A stretch of DNA of 64,000 bases. It comes from an uncultured Lachnobacterium sp. Its GTDB lineage: Bacteria; Bacillota; Clostridia; Lachnospirales; Lachnospiraceae. The stretch is from contig URSS01000001.1 of assembly GCA_900550545.1 (NCBI GenBank), positions 124,001-188,000 of the forward strand. The letters are read 5' to 3'. The position numbers and the translations under genes are program-made. Shown here piece after piece: positions 23,401 through 32,269 of the stretch. Every line of letters begins with the position of its first letter. Positions within the stretch are counted from its first letter, which is position 1. The notes below the pieces were generated by a model. It did no database searches, was not told the origin of the DNA, and saw nothing but the letters and a program-made list of their open reading frames with translations.

Positions 23401-24938
23401 TTAATGTAAAAACGGTTGCCATTCGTAGTTACATTGCCGGCCATCTCATAATCTTTCCATTTGTCCGGCGTATTCCAATAATTATACCAGTCCCAGCTGA
23501 CCTTCTCGCCTTTTTCATTTGTCGGACAGAATGTATATAATGTCCAATACGTCTGCGCATCCCCTTTTTGTGCCAGACACTTTCCATCTTCCACTCTCCA
23601 TGGACTCTTTTTATCAAGATACAAATCTTCAAAAAGCTCATGCTTCATGGATAAAAGCATAACTGCAAGCTTATAAACATTGTTGTTAAATCCTGTATTT
23701 GTATAGGTTTCTCCCGAAGGTTTCATATTCCAGTCAAGAATATCAATGGTTACCTGTTTTCCTTTCGTCAGCTGTTCTACACTGTAACATTCCGTATCCA
23801 TCATGATAGCTGCATAATTCACATCAGCATTTACCTTATAATACATAGAAAGAGCTACTTCCCAGCTAATATCCTTTGTATTATCTGAATCCGTATTTTC
23901 AAATCCTTTTAATCCATTCGGAACTTCTGATGTATCGCCCAGACGATTAAACTGCTTCCACAGATTAACAGTTTCCCCATAATGTGTCTTCGGAGAAAAT
24001 TCATACAAATCTGCATATTTTGCCCAATCCGGATGCTCATTTAATTCTTTCGGTGTAATCGTCTTAATTACAATCGAATAATCCTTCGCCTGTTCATCCG
24101 TCAGTTTTAAAGTATCTTTCAAAAAATTATCATAACTTACATAGTTAAAATACCGTGGTACTTCAACGATACAATCTTTTTCCGAGTGCTCCCGTGTTGT
24201 ATAAACACGCTCTCCAATTTTCTTATCTTTAAATAACTCTTTGCCCTCATTGGTAAAATCGACATTCTTATAATTATCTTTTTCAAAATTATTAATCGTA
24301 TGCCAGATTAAGTTGCCTTTTTTGGCACCTGCATTTTCAAATGTTCCATCTTCCTTTTGTACAAACGTACCCTCTCCATCTGCTACCTTCTCATAGTATC
24401 CTTCAAACTTTTTTCCGTAATCTTTTGTATAATCTTTAATCTTATCTTTGTAATGTTCAACATTTCCCGGCAGCTCATCACGGAAGAAAAAAGCCTGTAC
24501 AGCACTTTCTCCAAATGAACCGACTTTCATGCTGGTAACGGCTGTCATATTCTCTGCTCCAAACCGCATTTCCTCAATATTAACCGGTTCACATCCACTG
24601 ATTTGATATCCTAATTCTCCGTATGCTACATTTGGCACAACCTCTAAGATGACAAAAGGATTGGATTTAGACCCAAGTTTCATATCTTTATCTGTATAGT
24701 CAGCTGCAGTCTTACCTTGATCATACATATCCTTCTTTGTCTGGGGAATCTGTCCCAGACTGGTAATTACACCTCGGGTGACAACCTGATCACCCTCCGC
24801 ATGTATTTTATTCTGGTATCCAGCCACACCAAAGCACACTGCAGCAACACCCAAAACACATGCAGCAGACGCAAGACAACGTTTAAATTTTCTCGTAAAT
24901 CTACTTCTTCTTTTTTCGTGATCTGTCCGATTTTTCAA
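20490..24938 (-). CDS. Large DUF5057 surface protein of the pilus locus
   Basis: About 1,482 residues from a TTG at 24938 with AAGGGAG before it; the annotated-frame ATG at 24968 is a weaker alternative. A basic start and one hydrophobic segment (CLASAACVLGVAAVCFGVAG) form a signal peptide or anchor. Three similar beta/alpha blocks open with NPFVILEVVPN, LKILDIEPCY and VINVLQIMPK, the DUF5057 pattern seen in Lachnospiraceae. A C-terminal beta-sandwich follows (SARRTINFYIKNDK). There is no LPXTG. It is the last gene of the pilus operon and could be an exported pilus-associated adhesin; the role is unproved. Confidence 0.75.
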   Translation of the reverse strand: MKNRTDHEKRRSRFTRKFKRCLASAACVLGVAAVCFGVAGYQNKIHAEGDQVVTRGVITSLGQIPQTKKDMYDQGKTAADYTDKDMKLGSKSNPFVILEVVPNVAYGELGYQISGCEPVNIEEMRFGAENMTAVTSMKVGSFGESAVQAFFFRDELPGNVEHYKDKIKDYTKDYGKKFEGYYEKVADGEGTFVQKEDGTFENAGAKKGNLIWHTINNFEKDNYKNVDFTNEGKELFKDKKIGERVYTTREHSEKDCIVEVPRYFNYVSYDNFLKDTLKLTDEQAKDYSIVIKTITPKELNEHPDWAKYADLYEFSPKTHYGETVNLWKQFNRLGDTSEVPNGLKGFENTDSDNTKDISWEVALSMYYKVNADVNYAAIMMDTECYSVEQLTKGKQVTIDILDWNMKPSGETYTNTGFNNNVYKLAVMLLSMKHELFEDLYLDKKSPWRVEDGKCLAQKGDAQTYWTLYTFCPTNEKGEKVSWDWYNYWNTPDKWKDYEMAGNVTTNGNRFYINNRMFTYNGDNTITQDYAEPGKIDFDSKFKDFLDYVDKEYPDEDRKPSTSDAIRYILGDKPKDDNESLKGTLKILDIEPCYDSKNGYSLQKTYIRLMIPKFRGDIEITHMTTAQFIGSAEDLNSTYNMIFMGLDYGAYSTKREWVASANDGKGGNVDVTYWNDSSMKGKIYFHTGDKMTGANYTNDNRSRSVEFLYSATNENNVVSGQELRFPGNDITTIKKAELEDFLKAGYPIVAVPYLYDTDTLRIDQYSNICDFIKQNRSSSNKKTTLLKTSDISGIYSVVKESRAKVEFTKLPEKYNGDTGSGTKVTNPNYLSRDSSQRSLMTFGFKVDDKANKTYSYCIYLDQNQDGKFADDELYYTGKKFKANDGEQTVTCKLSKLYYGLIQWKIEIYEVKANANDRSVRFVKTGCSAAKNMAGLGKKVINVLQIMPKGSNESYDGKLDLSTDGRFKKYYSELEDYSINITSISLDQFEQKFKNKPFTSYDYSKTLTDEDYDNISKDLSTDQQQLYSYHMYIIGFGDTYAGKNLDNTYGMVDFLKFYIASGKSVLFTHDLTSMHNEKAENFGYSANTLLRDVMGMNRYKAISKNVSDKNQLIQYQKGISYDTVTDVNGNELDQKHGFTYYAMKRLGWTNIPQNYNKDQKVPYQYMITSSKDGTPICNIGEIAHTGFNNTNDLTTKVEQSNQGQITEYPYKIDKSFTISDTHAQWYQLDMEDPEVTVWYTLADDGKHVVCDGESNGTGTAVTYGVSPKDVANNYYIYSKGNVFYSGVGHSTITQDMEAKLFINTMIAAYRASYEPPMVEILNPDAELLDVNTMNYQMTANDEYNDEAATSASGKVQFEGQGADNDDYIKVRFSPVELNAISTTLTCSIYYEADGATHYVQRIYDADTDAEIVSTLQDGKCVYEGVQNMHEYYFYYPKKYLNEWEDGSTTKSARRTINFYIKNDKAKLPRYQTLDMSVRALFKLD

Positions 24939-24967
24939 AGCAATTGCTCCCTTCTTAAAATCATGCA

Positions 24968-25543
24968 TTACTGCAATGCATTTCTCAACTTAAATTCATT
25001 GGTGATACTGTATTTCTGTTTTCCCTGTTTAAGTTCTAATGTTACGGTAACCTTTGCATCCGATGTCGATTTTGCAACCGTAAAGCCCGTCACATACTCA
25101 CCGATACAATTGTCTAATATTACATCGGAGTCGGATACGTCTGTTGAATCACTGTCTGGATCTGTAATACCATCAAATTTCTTCATGTAAAGCATCGTCT
25201 TTCCATCGAGCTTGTTGGAAAGCCAGAAAACACGTTTGCTCGCATCTGTCTTCAACGCCTCTGCTCCGGTTGGACGTGCTGTCGTAACCTTCCGCGGAAT
25301 CTGATAAACTGTCAGCTTATCGCCAGCAGCATTCACTTCCACACGATTTCCTTCCATGATCCATGTTCCCATCTGTTCCATGAGAATCTGTGCTTCCGAC
25401 TGCAGATCAACTGTTGACGAGGCGCTGCTATAATTTTTCTGCGCAGTGCTCAAAAGGAATGTTGCCGCTCCAACGATAATAGTTGATATTGCAATGGCAA
25501 TAATCAGCTCTATCAGCGTGATTCCTCTATTATCTTTTTGCAC
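24968..25543 (-). CDS. Minor pseudopilin, PilW/PulJ-like
   Basis: The 191-residue product starts at a GTG (25543) after AAAGGAAG. The prepilin signal DNRGITLIELIIAIAISTII has the conserved Gly, then Glu at position 5 of the mature protein, followed by the hydrophobic helix. The later QAILMEQMGTWIMEG fits PilW/PulJ-type minor pilins. It should be processed by the peptidase at 32270 and join the pilus tip or base. The longer frame to 25651 has no ribosome site. Confidence 0.8.
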   Translation of the reverse strand: MQKDNRGITLIELIIAIAISTIIVGAATFLLSTAQKNYSSASSTVDLQSEAQILMEQMGTWIMEGNRVEVNAAGDKLTVYQIPRKVTTARPTGAEALKTDASKRVFWLSNKLDGKTMLYMKKFDGITDPDSDSTDVSDSDVILDNCIGEYVTGFTVAKSTSDAKVTVTLELKQGKQKYSITNEFKLRNALQ

Positions 25544-25619
25544 ACAACCACTTCCTTTCCGTTTGCGAATTTCACATTCTTTTATTTCTTTCTGAATAAT
25601 ATCAATGTTACAAAAATAA

Positions 25620-26135
25620 TTACTTTTCAATAAAATGTTTTCCTGTCTCACCGATCAGCTTGACCGTATAGGTACCTACACCATCAATCACAATTTTTGT
25701 CACATTTGTCTTTCCACTATCAGTATCAAAAGCCGCTGACTTCTTATATACAACCTTGATAAAACTATTGCCATCCACTTTTGTGCCTGATTTGCTTTCC
25801 ATATAGATATCGACGCGATTGTTCGAAAGTTTGACACCTTTTTTATCAAACTTTGAGCTGTCAAAGCTTGTGACATCATCATTCATAATCTTCAGATAAC
25901 AGCCATCGCTGAGGTGATAAATATACAAATATGGTGTATCCGCCTTACTCATCGTCTGCACCTGAAGCTTGTCCAGAGACGAATCCACTGTCTTTACTGC
26001 TTTCTCCGTATCGGCATACCGCAGATGCCCGATCAGCATCACCGATGTACTTGCCAGAATACCAATGATTGCAATGACAAGAATGATTTCTACCAATGTC
26101 ACACCCTTTTGATTTAAACCTTTATGCATTCTCAT
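25620..26135 (-). CDS. Prepilin-type minor pilin, GspH/FimT-like
   Basis: The 171-residue product starts at 26135 after AGAGGTGAG. The prepilin motif QKGVTLVEIILVIAIIGILA has the Gly cleavage site and Glu5. The remaining sequence is beta-rich with a small acidic loop. It is a minor pilin, probably of the assembly-priming set. Its start overlaps the end of the 750-residue gene on the same strand. Confidence 0.82.
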   Translation of the reverse strand: MRMHKGLNQKGVTLVEIILVIAIIGILASTSVMLIGHLRYADTEKAVKTVDSSLDKLQVQTMSKADTPYLYIYHLSDGCYLKIMNDDVTSFDSSKFDKKGVKLSNNRVDIYMESKSGTKVDGNSFIKVVYKKSAAFDTDSGKTNVTKIVIDGVGTYTVKLIGETGKHFIEK

Positions 26136-26146
26136 TGGCTCACCTC

Positions 26147-28399
26147 TTAATTCTTCTTCCAATTCTCATAAGTCAGATAGGTATTAATATCCACATTTCC
26201 GGAAATATGGTCTGTCACAGAACCAACGGAACACTCCTTGAAAAACTGAGAAAATGCCGGAGAAGATGACTCCATATCCTTTTTAAACAAATCCGCAACA
26301 AGCATCTTATCACTGGTTACTGTAACACCACTGCCGAAAGTGATTTTTCCACCGGAAATAATCAGACCGCGAAAATTCTTTGAAACATATACATCTCCTG
26401 TGGCAACAATTAATCCCTGTGAAATACCAATTGTATTCGTGTTCAATGATGATGTATTGTTTGCAAGAACAACTCCCGTATTGTTTGTACTTCCGGAAAT
26501 CGGTTCTGTGTAAGCAATATAATACTCATCCGAACCGGATTTATGATTATCTACTGCAGCAGACATTGCTGCACGATCAATCAATGTATCAATCAAAGGA
26601 CTCTGGCTCTTGTCGATTTCTCCAGTACTTTTGGTAATCCGGACATTTGCAGCTGAAATACTCGGATCAGAATCTTTTAAAGAAAGCTGCAGTGCCTTGT
26701 ATTTGATGGCCAGCTTTGCACTGTAATCCGCATAAACACCATTCTTTGTACTGTCTGTTGCATCAATCTTCCAGTCATTATAATCAATGCTCACATGCTT
26801 TTCATCCAAACTTGCATCCGCAGCCTTTCGATATAAAATATCGCCACGCAATGTAAAAATCTTGTTACCGTCTAAAACGATTGCATCATCTGTCAGGTAA
26901 TCCGTTGCATAATTCTTCAGTGTTGCTGCTTTTGAAGAGGAACAGTAAACCGTAAAATAATCATTTGCTTTCTGCTCTGTTGCAAAATTCAGATAATAAT
27001 TATGAACAGTCGTATGTGTTGCCTTATCTACATAATAATAAGCAACCACCGGTTTACTACTGTCCAGATACGACGTAACATTGCTGACACCAGAAAATGT
27101 CTCAAATGCTGCCACTCCGTCTTTTCCACCATCAGCAACTGTCTTAAACTTTCCGGTAGACTCATTCACATAATCATTCGGCACATAATACGCCAGCTGA
27201 TTCGTTCTTGCAGAAAGAGACTCACCTAATAATACATCATTATTTTTTGAATCATTTCCTCTTGCAACAAATGTCCGCCCGGAAAGCATCAGATAATTAA
27301 TATTGCTCAGATCCAGTTTACAATTCTTGGCATTCACCATCATCGCACTGTTAAACGCAGCATCTTTGGTTTCTACCTGAGAATCATAATTCTCCTGAAA
27401 ATTGTATCCATAGTAATTTCCCTTGACTGTAATTGTACTATTCACACCATTCAGAGTCAAATCATCTTCAATATAACTGTTTCCGTTGAGTTCAATGGTA
27501 GATGCTGCAGAACCGGATGGATTTCTCTTCGTCTCAACATTCGATGCCCAGATAGAAGAATTTCCATTCCCCATAACAAGAGAAGTTCCACTGTCTGTAA
27601 CAATATCTCCACGAGTAATCGTTACTTTACCATTAAACGTTCCATTGCCATTATTATCTGCTAAAATTCCATCTTTTCCAGCATAAGCATTTCCGTCAAC
27701 CGTCACGGAATTTGCATTGACATTTATCTGTTTATCCGCAATCAATGCATATTTCATAAATTCCTTGATTTCATCGCCACCATTGAAATTTAATTTTGGT
27801 GTTGTAAATACAAGGTCCGTTGTAATCGTTGTCTTATATTTTTGTGCGTCGGTGTAAGAAACTCCGACATTTTTCAAAGTAAAAGTACCCGCTTTATAAT
27901 CTGCTTCGTACTTTGCCTTACCAGCGGCCGGTGTCTCGTAATAAGACTGTTCTCCGACATCACCAATACAGCTTTTCACAATATTGGTATCATAATCGGC
28001 AATACTGTAAATAACCGCTCCAGCCTCTTTCTCTTCGCTCTTTGGATTCGTGCCACCCGGATTAAATGTATCCTCTAACTTCTCAACATATTTCTTTGCG
28101 AATTCATCCTGCAGATTATTGCCACTGGCTGTGCTTATCACATAGTTCTCCATCACATAGGTATAAGCATCCTTTAAGGCATCTGCCGATTTCTCACCGG
28201 CGCCTGCATGAAGTGCATCCATTACCGACTCTGCGCTGTAAAAATTCTTCTTTGTTCCGCGCTCCACTTCTTTCATCTGAATGTTGGTAATGGTAACTTT
28301 TGTAATCACCACGGCAATTGCACTGACAACCACAAGCACAATCAGTACAGCAAGTAAAGAGGCACCACGGTTTTCATTTTTTAACGATAACTTTCTCAT
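26147..28399 (-). CDS. Large PilX-like minor pilin with beta-helix body
   Basis: The 750-residue protein opens with a prepilin-like NRGASLLAVLIVLVVVSAIA lacking the usual Glu5, as in PilX/GspK proteins. The middle (about 220-360) has repeating short strands with Asn/Gly turns, such as GNAYAGKDGILADNNGNGTF and ELNGNSYIEDDLTLNG, resembling a right-handed beta-helix or polymer-like domain. A pilin of this size is unusual and suggests a tip adhesin. It sits between PilV-like and pseudopilin genes. Confidence 0.72.
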   Translation of the reverse strand: MRKLSLKNENRGASLLAVLIVLVVVSAIAVVITKVTITNIQMKEVERGTKKNFYSAESVMDALHAGAGEKSADALKDAYTYVMENYVISTASGNNLQDEFAKKYVEKLEDTFNPGGTNPKSEEKEAGAVIYSIADYDTNIVKSCIGDVGEQSYYETPAAGKAKYEADYKAGTFTLKNVGVSYTDAQKYKTTITTDLVFTTPKLNFNGGDEIKEFMKYALIADKQINVNANSVTVDGNAYAGKDGILADNNGNGTFNGKVTITRGDIVTDSGTSLVMGNGNSSIWASNVETKRNPSGSAASTIELNGNSYIEDDLTLNGVNSTITVKGNYYGYNFQENYDSQVETKDAAFNSAMMVNAKNCKLDLSNINYLMLSGRTFVARGNDSKNNDVLLGESLSARTNQLAYYVPNDYVNESTGKFKTVADGGKDGVAAFETFSGVSNVTSYLDSSKPVVAYYYVDKATHTTVHNYYLNFATEQKANDYFTVYCSSSKAATLKNYATDYLTDDAIVLDGNKIFTLRGDILYRKAADASLDEKHVSIDYNDWKIDATDSTKNGVYADYSAKLAIKYKALQLSLKDSDPSISAANVRITKSTGEIDKSQSPLIDTLIDRAAMSAAVDNHKSGSDEYYIAYTEPISGSTNNTGVVLANNTSSLNTNTIGISQGLIVATGDVYVSKNFRGLIISGGKITFGSGVTVTSDKMLVADLFKKDMESSSPAFSQFFKECSVGSVTDHISGNVDINTYLTYENWKKN

Positions 28400-28402
28400 G
28401 GA

Positions 28403-29485
28403 CTACTCTCCTTTCGCTGCATTGACGGTAATATAAGGCTCTGCTCCAGCAGTGCTTCCTTCACCCTTTTTATAGACACTGACCTGCAATGTAATCTTTC
28501 GGATCTGTGACTTGTTCTCTACCAGATCCTTGGTATTTGTCAAAGGGATTCCACTGCTGTTGTGTACCTTTCCATTTTTTCCATTTTTTCCAAGATTTGT
28601 TGCGACAGATGGAATATTGATTCCTGTCACCGTAATCGCATAAGCCGGATCCACGCTCGAAATATTCTGGCAGATAATTTCGATCTCCGGATTCAGTGAA
28701 GCATCTACTCCTGCGCCCTTTGTAATGTTAACCGTATCCGTTAATTGATTAACATTATACAATAAATAGATATGTTTTACCTCTTTTAAACGTTCCTCCG
28801 CATAAGGAGCACATTCATAGGTATCATTAGAACCTGAACCTCGTAATCCTGTACACTGATAGGTACAACTGACTTTCACGTCGTAATAGGCACCGTCCTT
28901 TTGGATATCGATGCCTATTGTCCGTTTCATTTTGTTCCGAATCTGATCACTGGTCAGTCGCGCAGACACATTTGATTCGTAAGCAGAATTAATTGCAAGG
29001 AAATGTGTCAAAGCCTCCTGTAACTGTGCATTCTCTACTGCCAGCAGATCACTGGTATCATCAATCCCACTGACTTCCGGAATCTCTTTTGTATTTTCCG
29101 TCGGTGTAGTTTCTGCTTTAACAACGACATCATAATCTTTACCAATATTTCCTGCAGCACCATAGAACACGCCCTCGCCACCGATGAACTTTCCTGCACT
29201 GTCAGTCTTGCCCATATCGTTTGACACCGCAGTATATCCATGATTCAGCAGATACTTGATAGTCTCTCCGGTTCCTTCATCCGCCACCAGGACATCCTGA
29301 TTCTTCAGGTCCTCAAGTACCTCCTGTGCCAGAGTCGTTGCATGCTGCTTGTCCGCCATCTTCGCATTATACTTCATAGATTCTGTAAAATAACTTAAAA
29401 GCGGAATGGAAATAATTGCAAGGATAGCCATAGAAAGGATGACCTCAATCAATGAAAAACCTGCATTATTCTGTTTTCTTCTCAT
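28403..29485 (-). CDS. PilV/GspI-like minor pilin
   Basis: The 360-residue protein starts MRRKQNNAGFSLIEVILSMA, a clear prepilin signal (Gly-Phe at the cleavage site, Glu5, then a hydrophobic helix). The remainder is beta-rich, ending in YITVNAAKGE. It starts 38 bases after the PilO-like stop and ends 3 bases before the PilX-like gene, so co-transcription is very likely. It is a minor pilin; the PilV label is by position and helix. Confidence 0.78.
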   Translation of the reverse strand: MRRKQNNAGFSLIEVILSMAILAIISIPLLSYFTESMKYNAKMADKQHATTLAQEVLEDLKNQDVLVADEGTGETIKYLLNHGYTAVSNDMGKTDSAGKFIGGEGVFYGAAGNIGKDYDVVVKAETTPTENTKEIPEVSGIDDTSDLLAVENAQLQEALTHFLAINSAYESNVSARLTSDQIRNKMKRTIGIDIQKDGAYYDVKVSCTYQCTGLRGSGSNDTYECAPYAEERLKEVKHIYLLYNVNQLTDTVNITKGAGVDASLNPEIEIICQNISSVDPAYAITVTGINIPSVATNLGKNGKNGKVHNSSGIPLTNTKDLVENKSQIRKITLQVSVYKKGEGSTAGAEPYITVNAAKGE

Positions 29486-29523
29486 AAAGACACCCCTTTC
29501 TTACATGCATATCCTATCATATA

Positions 29524-30297
29524 CTAATTTGTACCAGATGCTGTTCCAGCATTATTTCCAAAAATGTTCTGGACACCTTTGAGCATCATATCAAACTTCG
29601 GCTCTACATAATCCTTGCCTGTGTTGGTAATGACATACATACTGAACGTCATTTCACCTGTCAGTCTTCCAGTCTCACTATCCACGGAACTTGAAAAATC
29701 CGTTATGGTAATACGATCGGAGTACTCATTTACATAAGCAAGCATATCTTTTAAACCTTCATATGTCGCATCGTATTTCACTCCAATAGAAGCATAATAG
29801 CCTGTGACAGCTGGTACATTATTGGTTGCTGTATCCGTACTGCTGTCATCTGTTGTTTCTGTATTTGTGGTTTCTTCTGTTGTATCAGAAGAACTCTCAT
29901 CGGCGCTTGTATCTGTTGTATCCGATACATCAGGAGTAATCTGTAACGGATTACTCATTGTAAATGTAATGTCTGAAATATGATAATCGTTATGATCTTC
30001 AATATCCTGAAGAATCCAGATTACTTTCTCTGTTTTAATATCGGAAGGATATTTTGCAATGATATCTGCCTGTTTCTGTTTCAGATTTTTCATGTTCTCA
30101 CGGACCTGTGGCAAAGCAGCTTCCATCTGTTCCATCTGCTGTACCTGTGCCTTATCCTTTGTATTGCCATCCTCTATATCAGAAGCCTTACTCATGCTCT
30201 TGGTAAAGAAAAAGAAATAAGAAGCTGCAACCATAAGGATAGCCAAAAAGATAATGAGCAAACGTTTGTCGGAATCCGATAATTTAATTTTATTCAT
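29524..30297 (-). CDS. pilO: PilO-like pilus assembly protein
   Basis: The 257-residue protein has a short cytoplasmic start, a membrane helix (LLIIFLAILMVAASYFFFF, about 13-31), a coiled coil (QVQQMEQMEAALPQVREN) and a beta-alpha domain, the PilO/GspM layout. A threonine/serine/aspartate-rich insert (about 130-160) lies between the two halves. PilO forms the inner platform with PilM and PilN. The start at 30297 follows GGAGAGGCAG and overlaps the preceding gene's stop. Confidence 0.8.
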   Translation of the reverse strand: MNKIKLSDSDKRLLIIFLAILMVAASYFFFFTKSMSKASDIEDGNTKDKAQVQQMEQMEAALPQVRENMKNLKQKQADIIAKYPSDIKTEKVIWILQDIEDHNDYHISDITFTMSNPLQITPDVSDTTDTSADESSSDTTEETTNTETTDDSSTDTATNNVPAVTGYYASIGVKYDATYEGLKDMLAYVNEYSDRITITDFSSSVDSETGRLTGEMTFSMYVITNTGKDYVEPKFDMMLKGVQNIFGNNAGTASGTN

Positions 30298-32044
30298 TTG
30301 TCTCTGCCTCTCCTTCCGTTGTTTCTTCTGTTGCATCCTCTACACTTTCTGTCTCGTCACCCTCATAAGTAATTGGTGTATAAGTTGCATTCAGTGTATA
30401 AGTCCATGTAGTATTTCCAACATCGTCCACTGTCTCTGTCATCTGTGGAATATCCAGATTCTGCAGCAATGTCACTTCCTGGAAATTCAAAAGCATCTGT
30501 CCTACCGTTACTTTCTTATCTGCCACCATGTTTAGGACAACCATACTGTTGTCTGTCTGAATACTTTCCACATGAATGTCTCTTGGTAACTGTTCTTCCA
30601 ACTGATTGATCAATGGAAGCAGCTGCTCGTTGTTGCAAAGTGTTGCACGGTCAATATCTTCATACTTTTTTTCTTCCTGCTGTACCTTTGCACTCTCATC
30701 ATAGGTATCCTGTACATAAGATAATTCCTGAATGCGTTTCTGTAACTTATTATGCTGTGCTGTAGCAACCAGAAGCCGTACACTTGATCCCAAAATCAAA
30801 AGCACACTGATCAAAGCTGCTCCTGCAAGAATCACATAAGAATTACGCAAGCCATTCTTCTTTACATCCGCTTGACGCATTTCCTTCGGTTTTGCATCAA
30901 TCGGATGAACCGCCGCACCGATAACGGAAAGAAATCCAACCGGAGTCGCTGCCTTCGGTCGTTCCTTCACCTGTCCCGGCGCTTCATAAGTTCCCTGGCT
31001 CTGTGTCTGCGCAACTGCCGCTTTCTGACTCTCACTCTTCAAGTCAATGATCGACGCAAAATTGATATCCTGGATTGGCAGTGGCATCTCCTGTGCGAAC
31101 AGTTTGTGCATACCTGCGAAGCGGGAACCATCACCGACAAGATATAAATTTCCAGTAAATTCTCTCTTTACCTGATTCTGATAATACTCAATTGCCGTAT
31201 TCGCAATGCGAAGATGATAACGTAAAGACTCTGCCAGATCATCATAGGTCTCGTCTGCCATCGCCTGCTGATGCTTCATTTCCTCTTCGTCTTCCATCTT
31301 CTGTACAACCGGACGATTGTACAGTACATTGTGGCTTAAAAGGAAATCAAATGCCTCATATTCATCCTTGATTCCAAGAACCGGATGATCAATGATTGCT
31401 GATAATGTTGCACCATAACCATATGGGGTTACACGCTGAAATACGAGTTTCTTGTTCTCTAAGATACTGATAACAGTGGCCTGTTCCTCCAGCTGTACAA
31501 CGACTGCATTCTGCAGGAAACTGTCACACATGAGCTGAACAGTACCATTACCAATGTAATCAAATGTTTCAACTTTCAGTCCTGCCAGATCTGCAAATGT
31601 ACAGTAATTGTTCAACAGATTATCCGGAATCGCAACGAGAAGCAATTTGATCTGCTTCTTTCCGTCTACTTCCTCGACATCCATCTTGCTATAACTTACC
31701 GTATAACTGCTGACATCCATTGGAAAATAATCACGCATCTGTGCATCGATAATTCCACGGATCTTATTGTCTTTCACGAAAGGAATCAACACTTCACGTG
31801 TTACAACCTTTGAGGAAGAAAGGGTAAATACCACTTCTTTCTCACGGATATTATGTCTGCGCAACTCTTCCTTTAAGGCATTGGCAAAACTATCCTTGTC
31901 ACGGATGTAACCATCCTCCACGGCATTCTCCGGAGTCCGGAAGGCAAATGCCTGATATACCGGTGGATTTTTCTTTCGGTACTCAACCAAAGAGACCTTT
32001 GTCCACCAGACGCCGGCCTCAATACTTATTACTTTTCTGACCAT
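30290..32044 (-). CDS. pilM: PilM-PilN fusion
   Basis: The 584-residue protein joins two normally separate subunits. Residues 1-350 are PilM, an actin-like fold: ISIEAGVWWTKVSLVEY, VVFTLSSSKVVTREV, and NLYLVGDGSRFAGMHKLF. A membrane helix follows (YVILAGAALISVLLILGSSV, about 395-415), then coiled coil and a PilN-type periplasm-side domain (LINQLEEQLPRDIHVESIQT). AAGGAG lies 9 bases before the ATG at 32044. The fusion locks the PilM:PilN ratio at one to one. Confidence 0.82.
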   Translation of the reverse strand: MVRKVISIEAGVWWTKVSLVEYRKKNPPVYQAFAFRTPENAVEDGYIRDKDSFANALKEELRRHNIREKEVVFTLSSSKVVTREVLIPFVKDNKIRGIIDAQMRDYFPMDVSSYTVSYSKMDVEEVDGKKQIKLLLVAIPDNLLNNYCTFADLAGLKVETFDYIGNGTVQLMCDSFLQNAVVVQLEEQATVISILENKKLVFQRVTPYGYGATLSAIIDHPVLGIKDEYEAFDFLLSHNVLYNRPVVQKMEDEEEMKHQQAMADETYDDLAESLRYHLRIANTAIEYYQNQVKREFTGNLYLVGDGSRFAGMHKLFAQEMPLPIQDINFASIIDLKSESQKAAVAQTQSQGTYEAPGQVKERPKAATPVGFLSVIGAAVHPIDAKPKEMRQADVKKNGLRNSYVILAGAALISVLLILGSSVRLLVATAQHNKLQKRIQELSYVQDTYDESAKVQQEEKKYEDIDRATLCNNEQLLPLINQLEEQLPRDIHVESIQTDNSMVVLNMVADKKVTVGQMLLNFQEVTLLQNLDIPQMTETVDDVGNTTWTYTLNATYTPITYEGDETESVEDATEETTEGEAETNE

Positions 32045-32082
32045 TTTCATTTTCTCCTTATGTTTTTCCAAGGTGTTGTGTT

Positions 32083-32185
32083 GGAAAATGTATGTAATCC
32101 AACTATGCCCTGCTCTCGTTTTTGATTAAGAGCTTATAAGAATTTTGACTTTACTCCATTCCTAATTAAATTACATACATTTTCC
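32083..32185 (-). repeat. Inverted repeat in the pilM leader
   Basis: GGAAAATGTATGTAAT (32083-32098) and its perfect complement (32170-32185) are separated by 71 bases. In the minus-strand message they would form a long stem about 40 bases before the pilMN start. A TTGTCA with TGTATGTAAT-like elements nearby may be an internal promoter. No known riboswitch motif was recognised. Confidence 0.65.
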
Positions 32186-32269
32186 ATTCTTACATTTTGA
32201 CAAAATAGAGGTGACGAAAATTCACCTGCTCACAATTTGCCGCTCAATGATGAAATACTTCATTTAATT

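Noticed and set aside
20658..28290. Plus-strand frames opposite the large surface protein and pilin genes
   Set aside because: Compositionally they are shadows of the minus-strand genes and lack ribosome sites.
32050..32269. A riboswitch, such as a cyclic di-GMP aptamer, in the pilM leader
   Set aside because: None of the conserved aptamer core sequences were found; only the long inverted repeat is supportable.
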